A program made the translations under genes and the position numbers. From Thermoproteota archaeon (GTDB lineage Archaea > Thermoproteota > Thermoprotei_A > EX4484-217-1 > JAPDJV01): DNA of 47,475 nucleotides. Shown piece by piece: positions 15,356-24,759 of this stretch (position 1 is its first letter; every line of letters starts with the position of its first letter). Location: assembly GCA_029258925.1 (NCBI GenBank), contig JAPDJV010000032.1, positions 1 to 47,475 of the forward strand. The letters run 5' to 3'. The notes beneath the pieces are model-generated. The model did no database searches and was not told where the DNA came from. It saw only the letters and a program-made list of their open reading frames with translations.

Positions 15356-16900
15356 TTATAGTGGTATGTTTCCGTGTTTCTTCAGCGGAGTTTCCTCCCT
15401 CTTACCCTCAAGGGCTTCAAGGGCTTTTATAGCTATTATCCTAGTATACCTAGGTTCTATTACGTCATCTATTACTCCTAGCTCGGCTGCTTTATACGGG
15501 TTAGCAAACATTCTCCTATACTCCTCTGTAACGGCCTTAACAAACTCCTCGGGGTTCTTTGTTTTCGCAATTTCTCTCTTATACAATATTCTGACAGCGC
15601 CTTCAGGTCCCATGACAGCTATTTCCGCTGTTGGCCAAGCATATACGAAGTCTGCTCCAAGACTCTTACTTCCCATGGCGATGTAAGCTCCTCCATAAGC
15701 CTTCCTCAATACGAATGTTATTTTAGGAACTGTGGCCTCCTGATACGCATACAGTAGTTTTGCTCCATGCCTAATTATCCCGCCATGCTCTTGGTCTACT
15801 CCCGGAAGGAAGCCCGGTACGTCGACTAAGGTGATTATTGGTATGTTGAATGCGTCCAGGAATCTTACGAATCTAGAGGCTTTATCCGATGCGTCTATAT
15901 CTATTGATCCAGCTAGGTGTGCTGGCTGATTTGCAACTACTCCAACTGTTCTCCCCCCTAGCCTCCCGAAGCCTACGACAATGTTTGGTGCAAAGTTTTC
16001 GTGGACCTCAAGGAATTCCTCGTCATCCAGGATCTTGCATATTACTTCTCTCACATCATATGCCGACATCGGGTCAACTGGGACAATTTTCTCTAACTCA
16101 GGTACTTCTCTTTCAGCTGGATCTTCTGTCTCAACTATTGGAGGCTCACTCATATTGTTTGGGGGAAGATAGCTTAGAAGCTTTTTTAAAATTACGAAGG
16201 CCTCCTCCTCGTTTTCAGCTATGAAATGGGCTACACCGCTTTTAGTAGCATGTACTTCTGCTCCCCCGAGCTCTTCGAATGTTACGTCCTCGCCCGTAGT
16301 TGCTTTAACAACTCTTGGCCCTGTGACGAACATGTAGGATGTTTCCTTAACCATTATGACGAAATCCATTAGTGCAGGACTATATGTTGCGCCACCGGCA
16401 CATGGCCCCAATATAACAGCTATTTGGGGAATAACGCCCGAGGCCTTTACATTAGCTGCGAAGACTTTACCGAATCCTTCAAGAGAAGCAACACCCTCCT
16501 GTATTCTAGCTCCACCAGAATCATATAATCCTATGACTGGAACCCCCACTTTCAGTGCAGACTCTATGGTTCTAACTATTTTGAGAGCGTGCATTTCTCC
16601 AAGACTTCCACCAATAACTGTGAAGTCCTGCGCGTAAATGAACACTAGTCTCCCATCTATTTTACCGTAGCCTGTTATAACTCCGTCACCGTAAAACCTC
16701 ATCTTATCCATTCCGAAATCCGTGGCTCTAGGTAAAACAAAGCTCCCCATTTCAACGAAGGTCTCCGGATCCACCAGTAATTCAAGTCTCTCTCTAACAG
16801 TTAGCTTCCCCTTAGCGTGCTGTACCTCTATTTTCTTCGGCCCTCCACCCATGTAAGCTTTCTCTCTAAGTTCCCTCAACTTCTCTATAAGCTCCTCCAA
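15356..16900 (-). CDS. pccB: Carboxyltransferase subunit (propionyl/acetyl/methylmalonyl-CoA carboxylase beta)
   Basis: 514 residues from a TTG at 16900. It carries crotonase-like N and C halves: GKLTVRERLELLVD, QDFTVIGGSLGEMHA, GLYDSGGARIQEGV and GPCAGGATYSPA in the first; PIITLVDVPGFLPGVDQE, RKAYGGAYIAMGS and WPTAEIAVMGPEGA in the second. The two glycine-rich oxyanion pockets are intact. It transfers CO2 from biotin to acyl-CoA. The frame stays open 45 codons upstream, but that segment is unlike the family, while GGAGGT followed by TTG (LEELIEKLRELREKAYMGGG) gives the usual N-terminus and length. It is convergent with the BCCP gene, leaving 10 bases between stops. The acyl substrate is not decided by sequence; Na+-pumping decarboxylases use the same subunit. 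Confidence 0.92.
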   Translation of the reverse strand: MEELIEKLRELREKAYMGGGPKKIEVQHAKGKLTVRERLELLVDPETFVEMGSFVLPRATDFGMDKMRFYGDGVITGYGKIDGRLVFIYAQDFTVIGGSLGEMHALKIVRTIESALKVGVPVIGLYDSGGARIQEGVASLEGFGKVFAANVKASGVIPQIAVILGPCAGGATYSPALMDFVIMVKETSYMFVTGPRVVKATTGEDVTFEELGGAEVHATKSGVAHFIAENEEEAFVILKKLLSYLPPNNMSEPPIVETEDPAEREVPELEKIVPVDPMSAYDVREVICKILDDEEFLEVHENFAPNIVVGFGRLGGRTVGVVANQPAHLAGSIDIDASDKASRFVRFLDAFNIPIITLVDVPGFLPGVDQEHGGIIRHGAKLLYAYQEATVPKITFVLRKAYGGAYIAMGSKSLGADFVYAWPTAEIAVMGPEGAVRILYKREIAKTKNPEEFVKAVTEEYRRMFANPYKAAELGVIDDVIEPRYTRIIAIKALEALEGKREETPLKKHGNIPL

Positions 16901-17095
16901 ACTATCACAACCTCCGACTACTCTTGCTATGTATCGAGCTAAGCTAATATTTAATTTTTTAATAAACTCTCTTAGGCAATACGCAAAATGCTTATAATGA
17001 TAGAATACACTATCTTCATAGGAACGCTCGGTCACTTATTAGAGTGGCAGTATGGGCAGAGAACACAGTATATCTATATCGAGGGGTTTTCGAGA

Positions 17096-17356
17096 ATGCC
17101 TAGTAGAGTAACTGAAGTGTTTAGAAGAGCTTACGGGAGGATTACTTCTAGTATAAAAACTCTGGGTAGGAGAACCCGGCTCAGAGGTCGTAGGAAGAAG
17201 GGGACTGAGGTAAGTGAGGAGGCTTGGAGAGAAGCGGACTGCTATTACTTCAGAGAAGGCTACTGTCTTCTATACGGGTTATCTGTTAGAGGCGAGTCCA
17301 GTCCATGCAAGATGTTTAAGAGAGTTGAGCAGGAAAGAGAGAGGGCTCCTATATAG
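17096..17356 (+). CDS. Small basic protein with a conserved-looking cysteine motif
   Basis: 86 residues from an ATG at 17096 preceded by GAGGGG. The first half is strongly basic (RRTRLRGRRKKG) and the second has DCYYFREGYCLLYG followed by a third cysteine in SPCKMF. Cysteine spacing of this kind (Cx7C then Cx13C) may hold a metal. It opens a cluster read in the same direction as the RecA-like protein and the secretion ATPase, so a pilus-related or regulatory role is possible. The reading frame extends 36 codons further upstream with no sign of coding. Confidence 0.5.
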   Translation: MPSRVTEVFRRAYGRITSSIKTLGRRTRLRGRRKKGTEVSEEAWREADCYYFREGYCLLYGLSVRGESSPCKMFKRVEQERERAPI

Positions 17357-17373
17357 CCTGTGGGTGGCATGGT

Positions 17374-18012
17374 ATGCCGGAATTCTTTCTCATAGGGATA
17401 CCTGTTCTTCAAGAGCAGGTCGGTCCTATTCTGTCGAGGGGGATTATTGTTTGGGAGGGAAGTCCTTCATGCTATCCTGAGCACTTCATGTACGCATCCT
17501 TAGCTAGTAGCTGTTCTAAGGGGGAGAAAATAGCTTTAATCACCTTGTTCGGTCCCCCCGACTCTATAAGAGAGACTCTTAGAAGAGTTAAAATAAATAT
17601 TGATGTATTTGAGGGAGCTGGGAGATGGATTATCGAGGAACGTCATTCCTCTGAAGAAGCCATAGTTGCCGCTATGAAAATGATCGAGGAGGGGTGGACT
17701 GTCGGTTTAGACTTGGCTGGATCTCCTCTCTCACTTAGTCTAGAGGACATTCGAAGCCTTTCTATGAAGGCTTTTGAAAATAAGTCAATAATCCAGATAA
17801 CTATTTCTCCAAGTATAGTCGAAAGAAGTCTTCTATTGTTCTTAGAGAGGATGGCAGAAATAGTGTTCAGCCTCGAAATGGATATAAGGGAGGGAATGCT
17901 TTTTAGATACATATTTCTGAAAAGATCGAGACATTTGCCTAAAAGAGACATGTTGGCAACATATAGCATGACTCCGAGCGGACTAGTCGTAGAAGCCACG
18001 CGTAGAGTATGA
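17374..18012 (+). CDS. RecA/KaiC-like protein without a recognisable P-loop
   Basis: 212 residues with the alternating strand/helix rhythm of RecA-superfamily proteins such as ArlH/FlaH. IIVWEGSPS sits where Walker A should be but lacks the GxxxxGKT residues; KIALITLFGPP, WTVGLDLAGSPLSLS and SIIQITISPSI look like later strands. The C-terminal TYSMTPSGLVVEATRR resembles the final beta hairpin of KaiC-like proteins. Loss of the P-loop suggests a pseudo-ATPase that regulates or scaffolds. It lies 61 bases upstream of the pilus ATPase gene in the same direction. The assignment is by fold pattern only. Confidence 0.5.
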   Translation: MPEFFLIGIPVLQEQVGPILSRGIIVWEGSPSCYPEHFMYASLASSCSKGEKIALITLFGPPDSIRETLRRVKINIDVFEGAGRWIIEERHSSEEAIVAAMKMIEEGWTVGLDLAGSPLSLSLEDIRSLSMKAFENKSIIQITISPSIVERSLLLFLERMAEIVFSLEMDIREGMLFRYIFLKRSRHLPKRDMLATYSMTPSGLVVEATRRV

Positions 18013-18021
18013 GGACCGAAA

Positions 18022-18073
18022 TTATAAATATTAAAACGAACTTTCTTTTAATATATTCTCTGGTGTATAGAAA
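18022..18073 (+). promoter_or_regulatory. Probable promoter of the secretion ATPase operon
   Basis: Two TATA-like stretches are present: TTATAAATATTA at about 18022-18033 and TTTTAATATATTC at 18045-18057. GGTG at 18062-18065 can serve as the SD site for the TTG start at 18074. The second TATA would place transcription start almost at the start codon. Confidence 0.4.
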
Positions 18074-21000
18074 TTGGAAGAAAAAACGGCAGCGCCGATT
18101 ATTCCAGTACTGAACCACTACGTTCTTAAGGATTTCTACAGCGTTAACCCACCATACGCCCACGTGGCCATATACTACGACGAGGAGAGAGGGGTAACAA
18201 GGTATCAGATAATAGAACCATTCTTATCTGGCAGGGAAGTTGACATCCTTAACGATATAAAGGAGATAATTCTGGAGGAGGCAAGTCTTGAAGCTGCATC
18301 TATAAGAGATGTGGACTCCGCTAGGAGAATTGTTGAATCGGAGATCAGGAGGATTGTGAGGGAGTACGGGATACCTGTTCACCCCGCCTCTATGGGTAAG
18401 ATAGTCTACTATATCGTAAGGGACTTCATAGGCTATGAGAGAATAGATCCGATATATAGAGATCCTTATGTAGAGGATATAGTATGTCTCCCCGGCTTCG
18501 AAGAAATAGTGTTAACTGACGACCCCGTCAAAGTACCAATTAAGAAAATATTCGACGACACCTCGTTCCCTAAGATCATGCCCAGAAGAAATAGCCTAGC
18601 AGAAGTTCTTTCCCTAGACGCTTCCAAACTAATACCGGGCAAATCTAAGGTTATCGCTGTCTCGAGGAGGGAGTGCTGGGAGCATTCACTTATTGAAATA
18701 GAAGACAATGAAGGGCACTCTATATCAGTAACACCTGGCCATCCGCTTCCACTATTAACTTCCAGGGGGATAGAAGTTAGGAGAGCACAGGATATTCGAA
18801 GAGGAGACCGTCTTCTAAGGATTGTATGCAATGGGGGGAAGTCCACTAGAGTGGCTTCTGCGACTGTGAAGAGAATTAGAGATGTTCAATACTCCGGATA
18901 CGTTTACGATTTAAAACTGGATCCAAAACCATACTTCACTTCTTCTAGCGGCATAGTATTGCATAATTGTGATGGTGTTAATATTCCGATATACGTCTAT
19001 CACCGTGTCTACGAGTGGGTTCCAACAAACGTGATATTCCCTGAATGGGAGAAACTAGAGAGGTTCATTAGGAGACTAGCTTTTAAAGCAGGTCAGAGCA
19101 TAACTTATGCCAGGCCCATAGTCGAAGGCCCACTTCTACCAGAAGGCTTCAGAGCACACCTAACTTTAAAAGAGGTGTCTAGGAGAGGTGCAACTTTCAC
19201 TATTAGAAAGTATAGTGAGGAACCATATACTATAGTCGACCTCATAAACTTCAACACGATTTCCCCAAGAATCGCAGGCTACTTGTGGGTTGTAATAGAT
19301 GCTATAATAGGTATGCTCATAGCTGGTCCCATGGCAAGCGGTAAATCCGTGAGCGGAGACGAATATACGTTAGTTACGGTTAATGGTATTCCAAGAGTAC
19401 TAACATTTGATGAATTGTGGAGATTGTTTGCACATGATGTTAAGAGGATTAAAGAGTTTGATGTAGTTGAGCCATTAAACGCTTACACTTACTCACTTAA
19501 TTTTGAGGATTGTAAGCTAGATAGTACGCCAGTGGGCTTACTGATTAGACATAGAGCACCTGGGAAGCTATATTTAATAAAAACGAGACTCGGTAGATGC
19601 GTCAAGGTTACAGGGGACCACTCGCTAATAGTATTAGACGGTGAGACAGGAAACATTACGGTGAAAACACCTAAAGAAATCAGAGTCGGCGTAGACTATT
19701 TGCCGTCAATCGGTAAACTAAACTTGCAGGAGAGAAGGGTGACACTCTGCGAAATAGTTGAGGAGCTTATTAGGAATGATGTTGGAGATAGGATATACGT
19801 TGCCGTGACTAGTGACGTAAAGAGAATAGTAGATGAGGCTACTAAAAATAGTGGAGCAGGAGGACTGCGGGAAATACTTAAAACAAGGAGTAATAGGGTT
19901 GAGGTTATTAAGCTAAGAACGCTGTACGACCTCATCAAGCTAACGGGTATTAAGCCTAAGAATATAATGATAAGAGGTGAAAAAAGCACCTCTCCAATGT
20001 ACGATTTAGAGGAGATAGTAAATGACGTCGACTTTGCGAGGTTAATAGGCTACTACATGGCTGAGGGACATTTCGACGGGGACAACATCGAGATCGTAGG
20101 AGCAGACTGGAATGTAATAAGTGATATTATTGGTATATGCGAGAAACTAGGAATACCCTACGATGTAGTTAAACGCGATAACGAAGTTCCAGTAGTGAAT
20201 GTGAAATCCGTTATTAAATGGGTTATAATTGGTCTTGATGTTGGAAAGGTTGCTGAGGAGAAGGCTCTACCGTCCATATTCTTCGTAATGCCGAAGGAGT
20301 GGAAAGCCAATTTACACAGAGGCTACTTTAGTGCCAATGGTATTGTAAGTAGTGGAGGCAGTATTGATGTATCTACTACCAGCAGGAGGCTTGCATATCA
20401 ATTAATATATGCTCTAGCAGTATTCGGTATACACCCCCAGGTCTCAGTTAAGAATGGTAAGCATTATAGACTAAGTTTATCACCACACTATGCTAAGATG
20501 TTTGTTAGCGAGATAGGTCTCACTCAAGAAAATAAGAACGAGAGGATAATAAAGCCGTCTATGGAGAAATATTATGGAGCAGAGCACGGTGTTGTACCGA
20601 AAATACGGTTTAAGAAGTATGGTGAGCTGTCAGGGAGCGGACTTATAATAAAGAACATTCTAAGCGAATGTGATGGTGGAGGAGTAGAGCTAGAAGATTT
20701 ATGGAAACTTGTCGAACCTGACATAATATTCTCTGAGGTTACAAGTATTGAGGAGGTAGAAAATAAGAGCAGTTGTCACGTTTATGACTTTGAAATACCA
20801 TTATATCAGAACTTTATTGCTGGAGGAGGGATAATAGTACACAACACTACGCTGTTAAACGCCGTCTCAATGCTTATACGTCCAGAAGTTAAGATAGTTA
20901 CAATAGAGGATACCCCAGAGCTCCGGTTACCCCATGAAAACTGGGTTCCAATGATTACTAGGCCCAGCTTTGAGCCGGGAGTCCAGGATGTGACATTGTT

Positions 21001-22978
21001 CGACTTATTGAAGAGTGCTTTAAGGCAGAGACCCGAATACATAATTGTTGGAGAAATTAGAGGCGAAGAAGCGTACACGTTCTTCCAAGCAATGGCTGTA
21101 GGCCACGGTGGTATGTGTCTGCCAGGTTATGAAAGAATACCAGCAATAGTTGATGGGAAAATAGGTCTATATAGAATCGGTGATGTTATCGATAACTTAA
21201 TTGATGGTAAGATAAAGGACGTTAAGGTGTTAGCTTACGATGTGGAGAAACAGAGGGCTTCGTGGTATCCTATAACCGGATTTATTAAGATGAGGGAGAG
21301 TAATAGGTTTATTAAATTTAAGCTTGATGGAGACATTGAATTAACTGTTCATGAAAACCATCCCGTCATCGTAGCTTCGAGAGGAGGCTTCACTAGGAAG
21401 TTAGCAAAAGATGTTAGCATAGGCGACTACATACCGATACTGAAGAAGATACCCGTTCCTGAAGAAGTAGAGGAACTAGACTTAATAGAGTTCTTCGCAA
21501 ACAACAAGAATGAATATGAGATAAACGTTGTTGGTGTGGAGAAATTCTTCAAGAATGCTTCCGAGAATGAATATGAGATACTAGATGCATCGGAGTACTG
21601 TCCTCATGACTACCGAAACGGCCCGGCTATTCCACTTAAGTACTACTTGGTAGTCGAAAAACTATATGATGGCCATGTTAATATAAAGGAGTTCAGGAGA
21701 AAACTGCGATTAAAATATGGTGCAGGAGCTGGACAGACAATACCAGCAATTATACCCTTATCGCGGGGGCTTGGCTACATTATAGGCTTATTCCTAGCTA
21801 GTGGTAGCGTCGACTGCTATGGGGAAAATCGTTTACCAAGGAGAGTAGTATTTCACTTGAGTAAGAAGCTACGTGATAAAGTTATCAGCGTGATTAAATC
21901 TATCGGATTTGATGATGAAGCAGTAAGTATGAGATGTTACAGTAAATCAACGGCGCCCCACATAGTAATAGATAATGAAATGTTCGCGATACTGCTCTGC
22001 GAGTTGGTGGATGGTAAAATTGAAAGCGAAAATAGAACTATACCACTAAATATAGCCTTGAAGGCGCCAAGAGAGTTTAGAGAGGGAATACTTGAAGGTT
22101 ACTGGGACGGCAATAGAAGTGTTGTTCATGGGGATGAAAACGCTTGCAATATTATAGCTATAAATAGAGATCTCGCCGAGAGCATAGTTTTGTTAGCTAA
22201 GAGTCTTGGAATGGACGTCTCAATACATGAAATTAATAATGGAGGGGGATTTGAAGGTGGGTCAGTAATCTACGCATTGAAATTCTTAGATAGTGATCTA
22301 ACTGAGGGAATGAATATAGTAGATCCAGCGGCCAATATTGTAGTAGCTAAAAGGCCATTGGAGCGTGGGTTAAAGGTTAAATCGACATGTAACATACTAT
22401 ACGGTAAAGTGTTATCTATAGACAGATTCACCGACGACGTCGATGTCTATGATTTCGAGGTAGCGCCTCATGGTAATTTTGCTGTTACGAGTAGATGCGT
22501 TATTACTAGTAATTGTACTATTCACGGAGAAAGCATTGAAGGGGTTATAGCTAGACTTGAGGGGAAGCCTATGAACATTCCTAGAAACATGATTCCATTA
22601 GCCAAACTAGTGTTGCTCATGAGTAGGGTTAGGAGGGAGAAGGGGCCTGCTAGGAGGCTTGTGTCTGTAACCGAGATAGCGGGCTACGATCCGAGAAACG
22701 ATGAAATAATAATCAACGAGGTTTTCAAATGGGATCCCGTTAAGGATTCGTGGAATTATAGCGGTAGGAGCATATTATTGGAGGAAATATCTAAGAAGAT
22801 TAATAGGCCTCTTGAGGAAATTTTAGAGGATTGGAAAAGGAGATCTGTTGTATTGAATTGGATGGCTAAGTCTAAGCTTAGAAAATTCCAGTATGTAGCC
22901 GACATAACAAGGAAGTTCCATGCTAACCCCGATAGAGTTTACGAAATGGCTGTTTCAGAGGTGGGTGAGAGTGTTTAA
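18074..22978 (+). CDS. Type IV pilus/secretion ATPase (GspE/ArlI-type) interrupted by three inteins
   Basis: A single 1634-codon frame. Removing three inteins leaves about 507 residues, the normal size for an archaeal GspE/ArlI/TadA ATPase. The host shows the N-terminal domain, [26 protein letters not shown], Walker [14 protein letters not shown], Walker B region [14 protein letters not shown], the His box [14 protein letters not shown], and a C-terminal [17 protein letters not shown]. The protein powers assembly of pili or a related surface structure. Inteins sit at EDIV/CDG, inside the P-loop, and at the His box. Each boundary restores a family-like sequence, so splicing is expected to be needed for activity. 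The start is TTG at 18074. Its 3' end overlaps the first platform gene by 8 bases. Confidence 0.92.
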   Translation: MEEKTAAPIIPVLNHYVLKDFYSVNPPYAHVAIYYDEERGVTRYQIIEPFLSGREVDILNDIKEIILEEASLEAASIRDVDSARRIVESEIRRIVREYGIPVHPASMGKIVYYIVRDFIGYERIDPIYRDPYVEDIVCLPGFEEIVLTDDPVKVPIKKIFDDTSFPKIMPRRNSLAEVLSLDASKLIPGKSKVIAVSRRECWEHSLIEIEDNEGHSISVTPGHPLPLLTSRGIEVRRAQDIRRGDRLLRIVCNGGKSTRVASATVKRIRDVQYSGYVYDLKLDPKPYFTSSSGIVLHNCDGVNIPIYVYHRVYEWVPTNVIFPEWEKLERFIRRLAFKAGQSITYARPIVEGPLLPEGFRAHLTLKEVSRRGATFTIRKYSEEPYTIVDLINFNTISPRIAGYLWVVIDAIIGMLIAGPMASGKSVSGDEYTLVTVNGIPRVLTFDELWRLFAHDVKRIKEFDVVEPLNAYTYSLNFEDCKLDSTPVGLLIRHRAPGKLYLIKTRLGRCVKVTGDHSLIVLDGETGNITVKTPKEIRVGVDYLPSIGKLNLQERRVTLCEIVEELIRNDVGDRIYVAVTSDVKRIVDEATKNSGAGGLREILKTRSNRVEVIKLRTLYDLIKLTGIKPKNIMIRGEKSTSPMYDLEEIVNDVDFARLIGYYMAEGHFDGDNIEIVGADWNVISDIIGICEKLGIPYDVVKRDNEVPVVNVKSVIKWVIIGLDVGKVAEEKALPSIFFVMPKEWKANLHRGYFSANGIVSSGGSIDVSTTSRRLAYQLIYALAVFGIHPQVSVKNGKHYRLSLSPHYAKMFVSEIGLTQENKNERIIKPSMEKYYGAEHGVVPKIRFKKYGELSGSGLIIKNILSECDGGGVELEDLWKLVEPDIIFSEVTSIEEVENKSSCHVYDFEIPLYQNFIAGGGIIVHNTTLLNAVSMLIRPEVKIVTIEDTPELRLPHENWVPMITRPSFEPGVQDVTLFDLLKSALRQRPEYIIVGEIRGEEAYTFFQAMAVGHGGMCLPGYERIPAIVDGKIGLYRIGDVIDNLIDGKIKDVKVLAYDVEKQRASWYPITGFIKMRESNRFIKFKLDGDIELTVHENHPVIVASRGGFTRKLAKDVSIGDYIPILKKIPVPEEVEELDLIEFFANNKNEYEINVVGVEKFFKNASENEYEILDASEYCPHDYRNGPAIPLKYYLVVEKLYDGHVNIKEFRRKLRLKYGAGAGQTIPAIIPLSRGLGYIIGLFLASGSVDCYGENRLPRRVVFHLSKKLRDKVISVIKSIGFDDEAVSMRCYSKSTAPHIVIDNEMFAILLCELVDGKIESENRTIPLNIALKAPREFREGILEGYWDGNRSVVHGDENACNIIAINRDLAESIVLLAKSLGMDVSIHEINNGGGFEGGSVIYALKFLDSDLTEGMNIVDPAANIVVAKRPLERGLKVKSTCNILYGKVLSIDRFTDDVDVYDFEVAPHGNFAVTSRCVITSNCTIHGESIEGVIARLEGKPMNIPRNMIPLAKLVLLMSRVRREKGPARRLVSVTEIAGYDPRNDEIIINEVFKWDPVKDSWNYSGRSILLEEISKKINRPLEEILEDWKRRSVVLNWMAKSKLRKFQYVADITRKFHANPDRVYEMAVSEVGESV
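18485..18967 (+). other. Intein 1 (161-residue mini-intein)
   Basis: It begins with Cys ([13 protein letters not shown]) and ends IVLHN followed by Cys+1 (CDGVNIP). The block B motif TPGHPLPLL and block [13 protein letters not shown] are present. At 161 residues it contains only the Hint splicing domain and no homing endonuclease. Removal rejoins EDIV and CDGVN in the N-terminal region of the ATPase. Confidence 0.88.
19346..20845 (+). other. Intein 2 (500 residues) in the Walker A P-loop
   Basis: It begins with Ser ([10 protein letters not shown]) and ends IIVHN followed by Thr+1, so excision creates GPMASGK-TTLLNA. Block B is [20 protein letters not shown]-type insert is visible: motif 1 [10 protein letters not shown] keeps its acidic residue, while motif 2 HRGYFSANG has Asn where the catalytic Asp is expected. 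The GK/T P-loop is a common intein site in ATPases. Confidence 0.88.
21116..22513 (+). other. Intein 3 (466 residues) at the His-box site
   Basis: It begins with Cys ([11 protein letters not shown]) and ends VITSN followed by Cys+1 (CTIHGES). The penultimate residue is Ser rather than the usual His. Block B HENHPVIV and block [13 protein letters not shown] are intact. LAGLIDADG-like motifs [11 protein letters not shown] and [10 protein letters not shown] lack the expected acidic residues at both catalytic positions, suggesting an inactive endonuclease. Excision restores GHGGM-CTIHGES. Confidence 0.87.
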
Positions 22979-23852
22979 TGGTCTCGGTAAAGTGCTATAC
23001 AGGTTTCTAAGTAAAACAAAGTTTTTCGAAGAATTTTCTAGAAGACATCTATGGTTGAAGAAGTATATTGAGTCTTCCGGTCTAGGAGTATCCTATAGGC
23101 TCTATGTTCCATCCCTAATATTCCTTCCAGTAATCTCCTTCATCATATTGACAATAGTATCTCTACCCATACATCTTGTCATAATTAGAAACTACGCGTT
23201 TTCCATAATAGCTTCTCTAGCCTTGGGCTTAGCCGGATCATTTGTATCATACGGACTCTTAATGTATTATCCTGTTCTGAAAGCTAGGCTTAGGAGGGAG
23301 AAGCTTAAGGTTCTACTACCCTATACTGTTTCCTATCTAAACATTCTCGCGACTGCAGGCTATAGTACTGAGACAATTATAGCTAAGTGCTACGAGAAAT
23401 CTGATTTAATAGGGTTCAAAGAGGAATTCAAGAAAGTTTATAGAGAGACTTACTTTGTGGGCAAGGACATAGTTACTGCTTTAAGGGAGGCTAGTTCCTC
23501 CACTCCTGTACCACAATTCTCAATAATCCTCTACAGTCTAGCTAATCTAACTCAGACAGGTGGAGATATTGGAACGTACTTGAAGAGGGAACTTGAATAC
23601 TTGATGATGGAGAGAGAGGCAGCTATGAGGGAGGCTCTTAACAGCATGGGGATGGTTATGGAAGTATTTGTTTCAGGCCTCATAGTCTTCCCTCTAACGT
23701 TCATAATCGTGATGTCGATAATATCTTCTATAGGAGGCTTCCCCGTGGACCCCTTATCACTAATATTCCTAGTGATATTCGGAGGAGTCCCGCTCATTGG
23801 CCTCATACTGTTTCTTCTAGTAGACTCGATAATGTCTAAGATAATAGGGTGA
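22971..23852 (+). CDS. Type IV pilus platform membrane protein (TadC/T2SF domain), first
   Basis: About 293 residues. Two hydrophobic segments lie near the N-terminus ([18 protein letters not shown] and a following [13 protein letters not shown]), then a cytoplasmic helical T2SF region with [18 protein letters not shown] and [11 protein letters not shown], then two C-terminal membrane segments. This is the inner-membrane platform on which the ATPase works. The GTG at 22971 is chosen because GAGGTG at 22958-22963 lies seven bases upstream; the frame is open to an ATG at 22920, but that would overlap the ATPase gene by 59 bases. The platform is split over two genes here, whereas ArlJ combines two T2SF domains in one protein. 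Confidence 0.85.
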   Translation: MFNGLGKVLYRFLSKTKFFEEFSRRHLWLKKYIESSGLGVSYRLYVPSLIFLPVISFIILTIVSLPIHLVIIRNYAFSIIASLALGLAGSFVSYGLLMYYPVLKARLRREKLKVLLPYTVSYLNILATAGYSTETIIAKCYEKSDLIGFKEEFKKVYRETYFVGKDIVTALREASSSTPVPQFSIILYSLANLTQTGGDIGTYLKRELEYLMMEREAAMREALNSMGMVMEVFVSGLIVFPLTFIIVMSIISSIGGFPVDPLSLIFLVIFGGVPLIGLILFLLVDSIMSKIIG

Positions 23853-23856
23853 TTCA

Positions 23857-24759
23857 ATGAGTGCGGAAAAGAGTAGGTTTCTCAGATATAAATGGATCAT
23901 ACCCATTACAATTATAACGCTATTCTCCATACTATTCATTAAGATGTTCTTGGTAGGAATAGATACGAAGTACGTTCTCATAGGAGGCGTTGTTCCCTTC
24001 GTCTACAGTATTGACTTCATAAATACTTTAGCTCTCTCTATCATAATCCTAGTTACACCAATAAGTATTCTAGTCTACTTGGATGTAAGACGTAAGAAGA
24101 TGGTCGAATATAACATGGCTAGATTCCTACTTGACTTATCCGAATCCGTGAGGACGGGTTTAACTTTATTAAATGCACTAGATGATGTTTCCCATAGAGA
24201 CTATGGCCCCCTTACGAAGATCATTAAAAGAATAGTGATGAAAGTAAATGTTGGAATAGATTTAGAGGAGGCTATTGAAAGCGAGATTAAAGACCAGAGC
24301 AAGAATACTAAGAGGCTCTTTTCAATGGTTGCAGAAGCGTATGTGAGCGGAGGTAGGGCTTCTATGGTTCTCAGAGAGGCATCTAGATTCGCTCTAATGC
24401 TCCAGATGTTCGAGGAGGAGAGATCTAGAAACCTGAAGGTCTATGTTTGGATAGCATACATGTCTATCCTCGTTTTTCTAGCAACGTCTGCAATACTCGT
24501 TTACTTGACTTTAACGATATATGAGAGTGCTCAAGGCCCTACGGCAATTTTTCTCAAGGGATTTCTCCCCCCGGATATTGTGGCGGCACTGCTGTATTAT
24601 ACTGGGATATTGATATCATTGTTCTCCGGAATAATTATTGGAAAGGTTCTAGGGGGCAAAGTGGTTTATGGAGTTACCCACATGCTGATACTAATTATAA
24701 TTAACATACTCTTCTTCAATAATATAGGTCTCGTTGTAACCGTCATGCCCATGTTCTAA
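23857..24759 (+). CDS. Type IV pilus platform membrane protein (TadC/T2SF domain), second
   Basis: 300 residues with membrane segments near 13-30, 50-72, 200-222, 240-262 and 270-295. The central cytoplasmic domain has LLDLSESVRTGLTLLNAL and AEAYVSGGRASMVLREAS, the T2SF pattern. The ATG follows GGTGATTCA at the end of the preceding gene, so they form one operon. It is likely to pair with the first platform protein. Its end overlaps the convergent TackOD1 gene by four bases. Confidence 0.85.
   Translation: MSAEKSRFLRYKWIIPITIITLFSILFIKMFLVGIDTKYVLIGGVVPFVYSIDFINTLALSIIILVTPISILVYLDVRRKKMVEYNMARFLLDLSESVRTGLTLLNALDDVSHRDYGPLTKIIKRIVMKVNVGIDLEEAIESEIKDQSKNTKRLFSMVAEAYVSGGRASMVLREASRFALMLQMFEEERSRNLKVYVWIAYMSILVFLATSAILVYLTLTIYESAQGPTAIFLKGFLPPDIVAALLYYTGILISLFSGIIIGKVLGGKVVYGVTHMLILIIINILFFNNIGLVVTVMPMF

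Noticed and set aside
16901-17035. Extension of the carboxyltransferase by 45 codons at its N-terminus
   Set aside because: The stretch is unlike the family, and the TTG at 16900 has GGAGGT upstream and gives the usual N-terminus.
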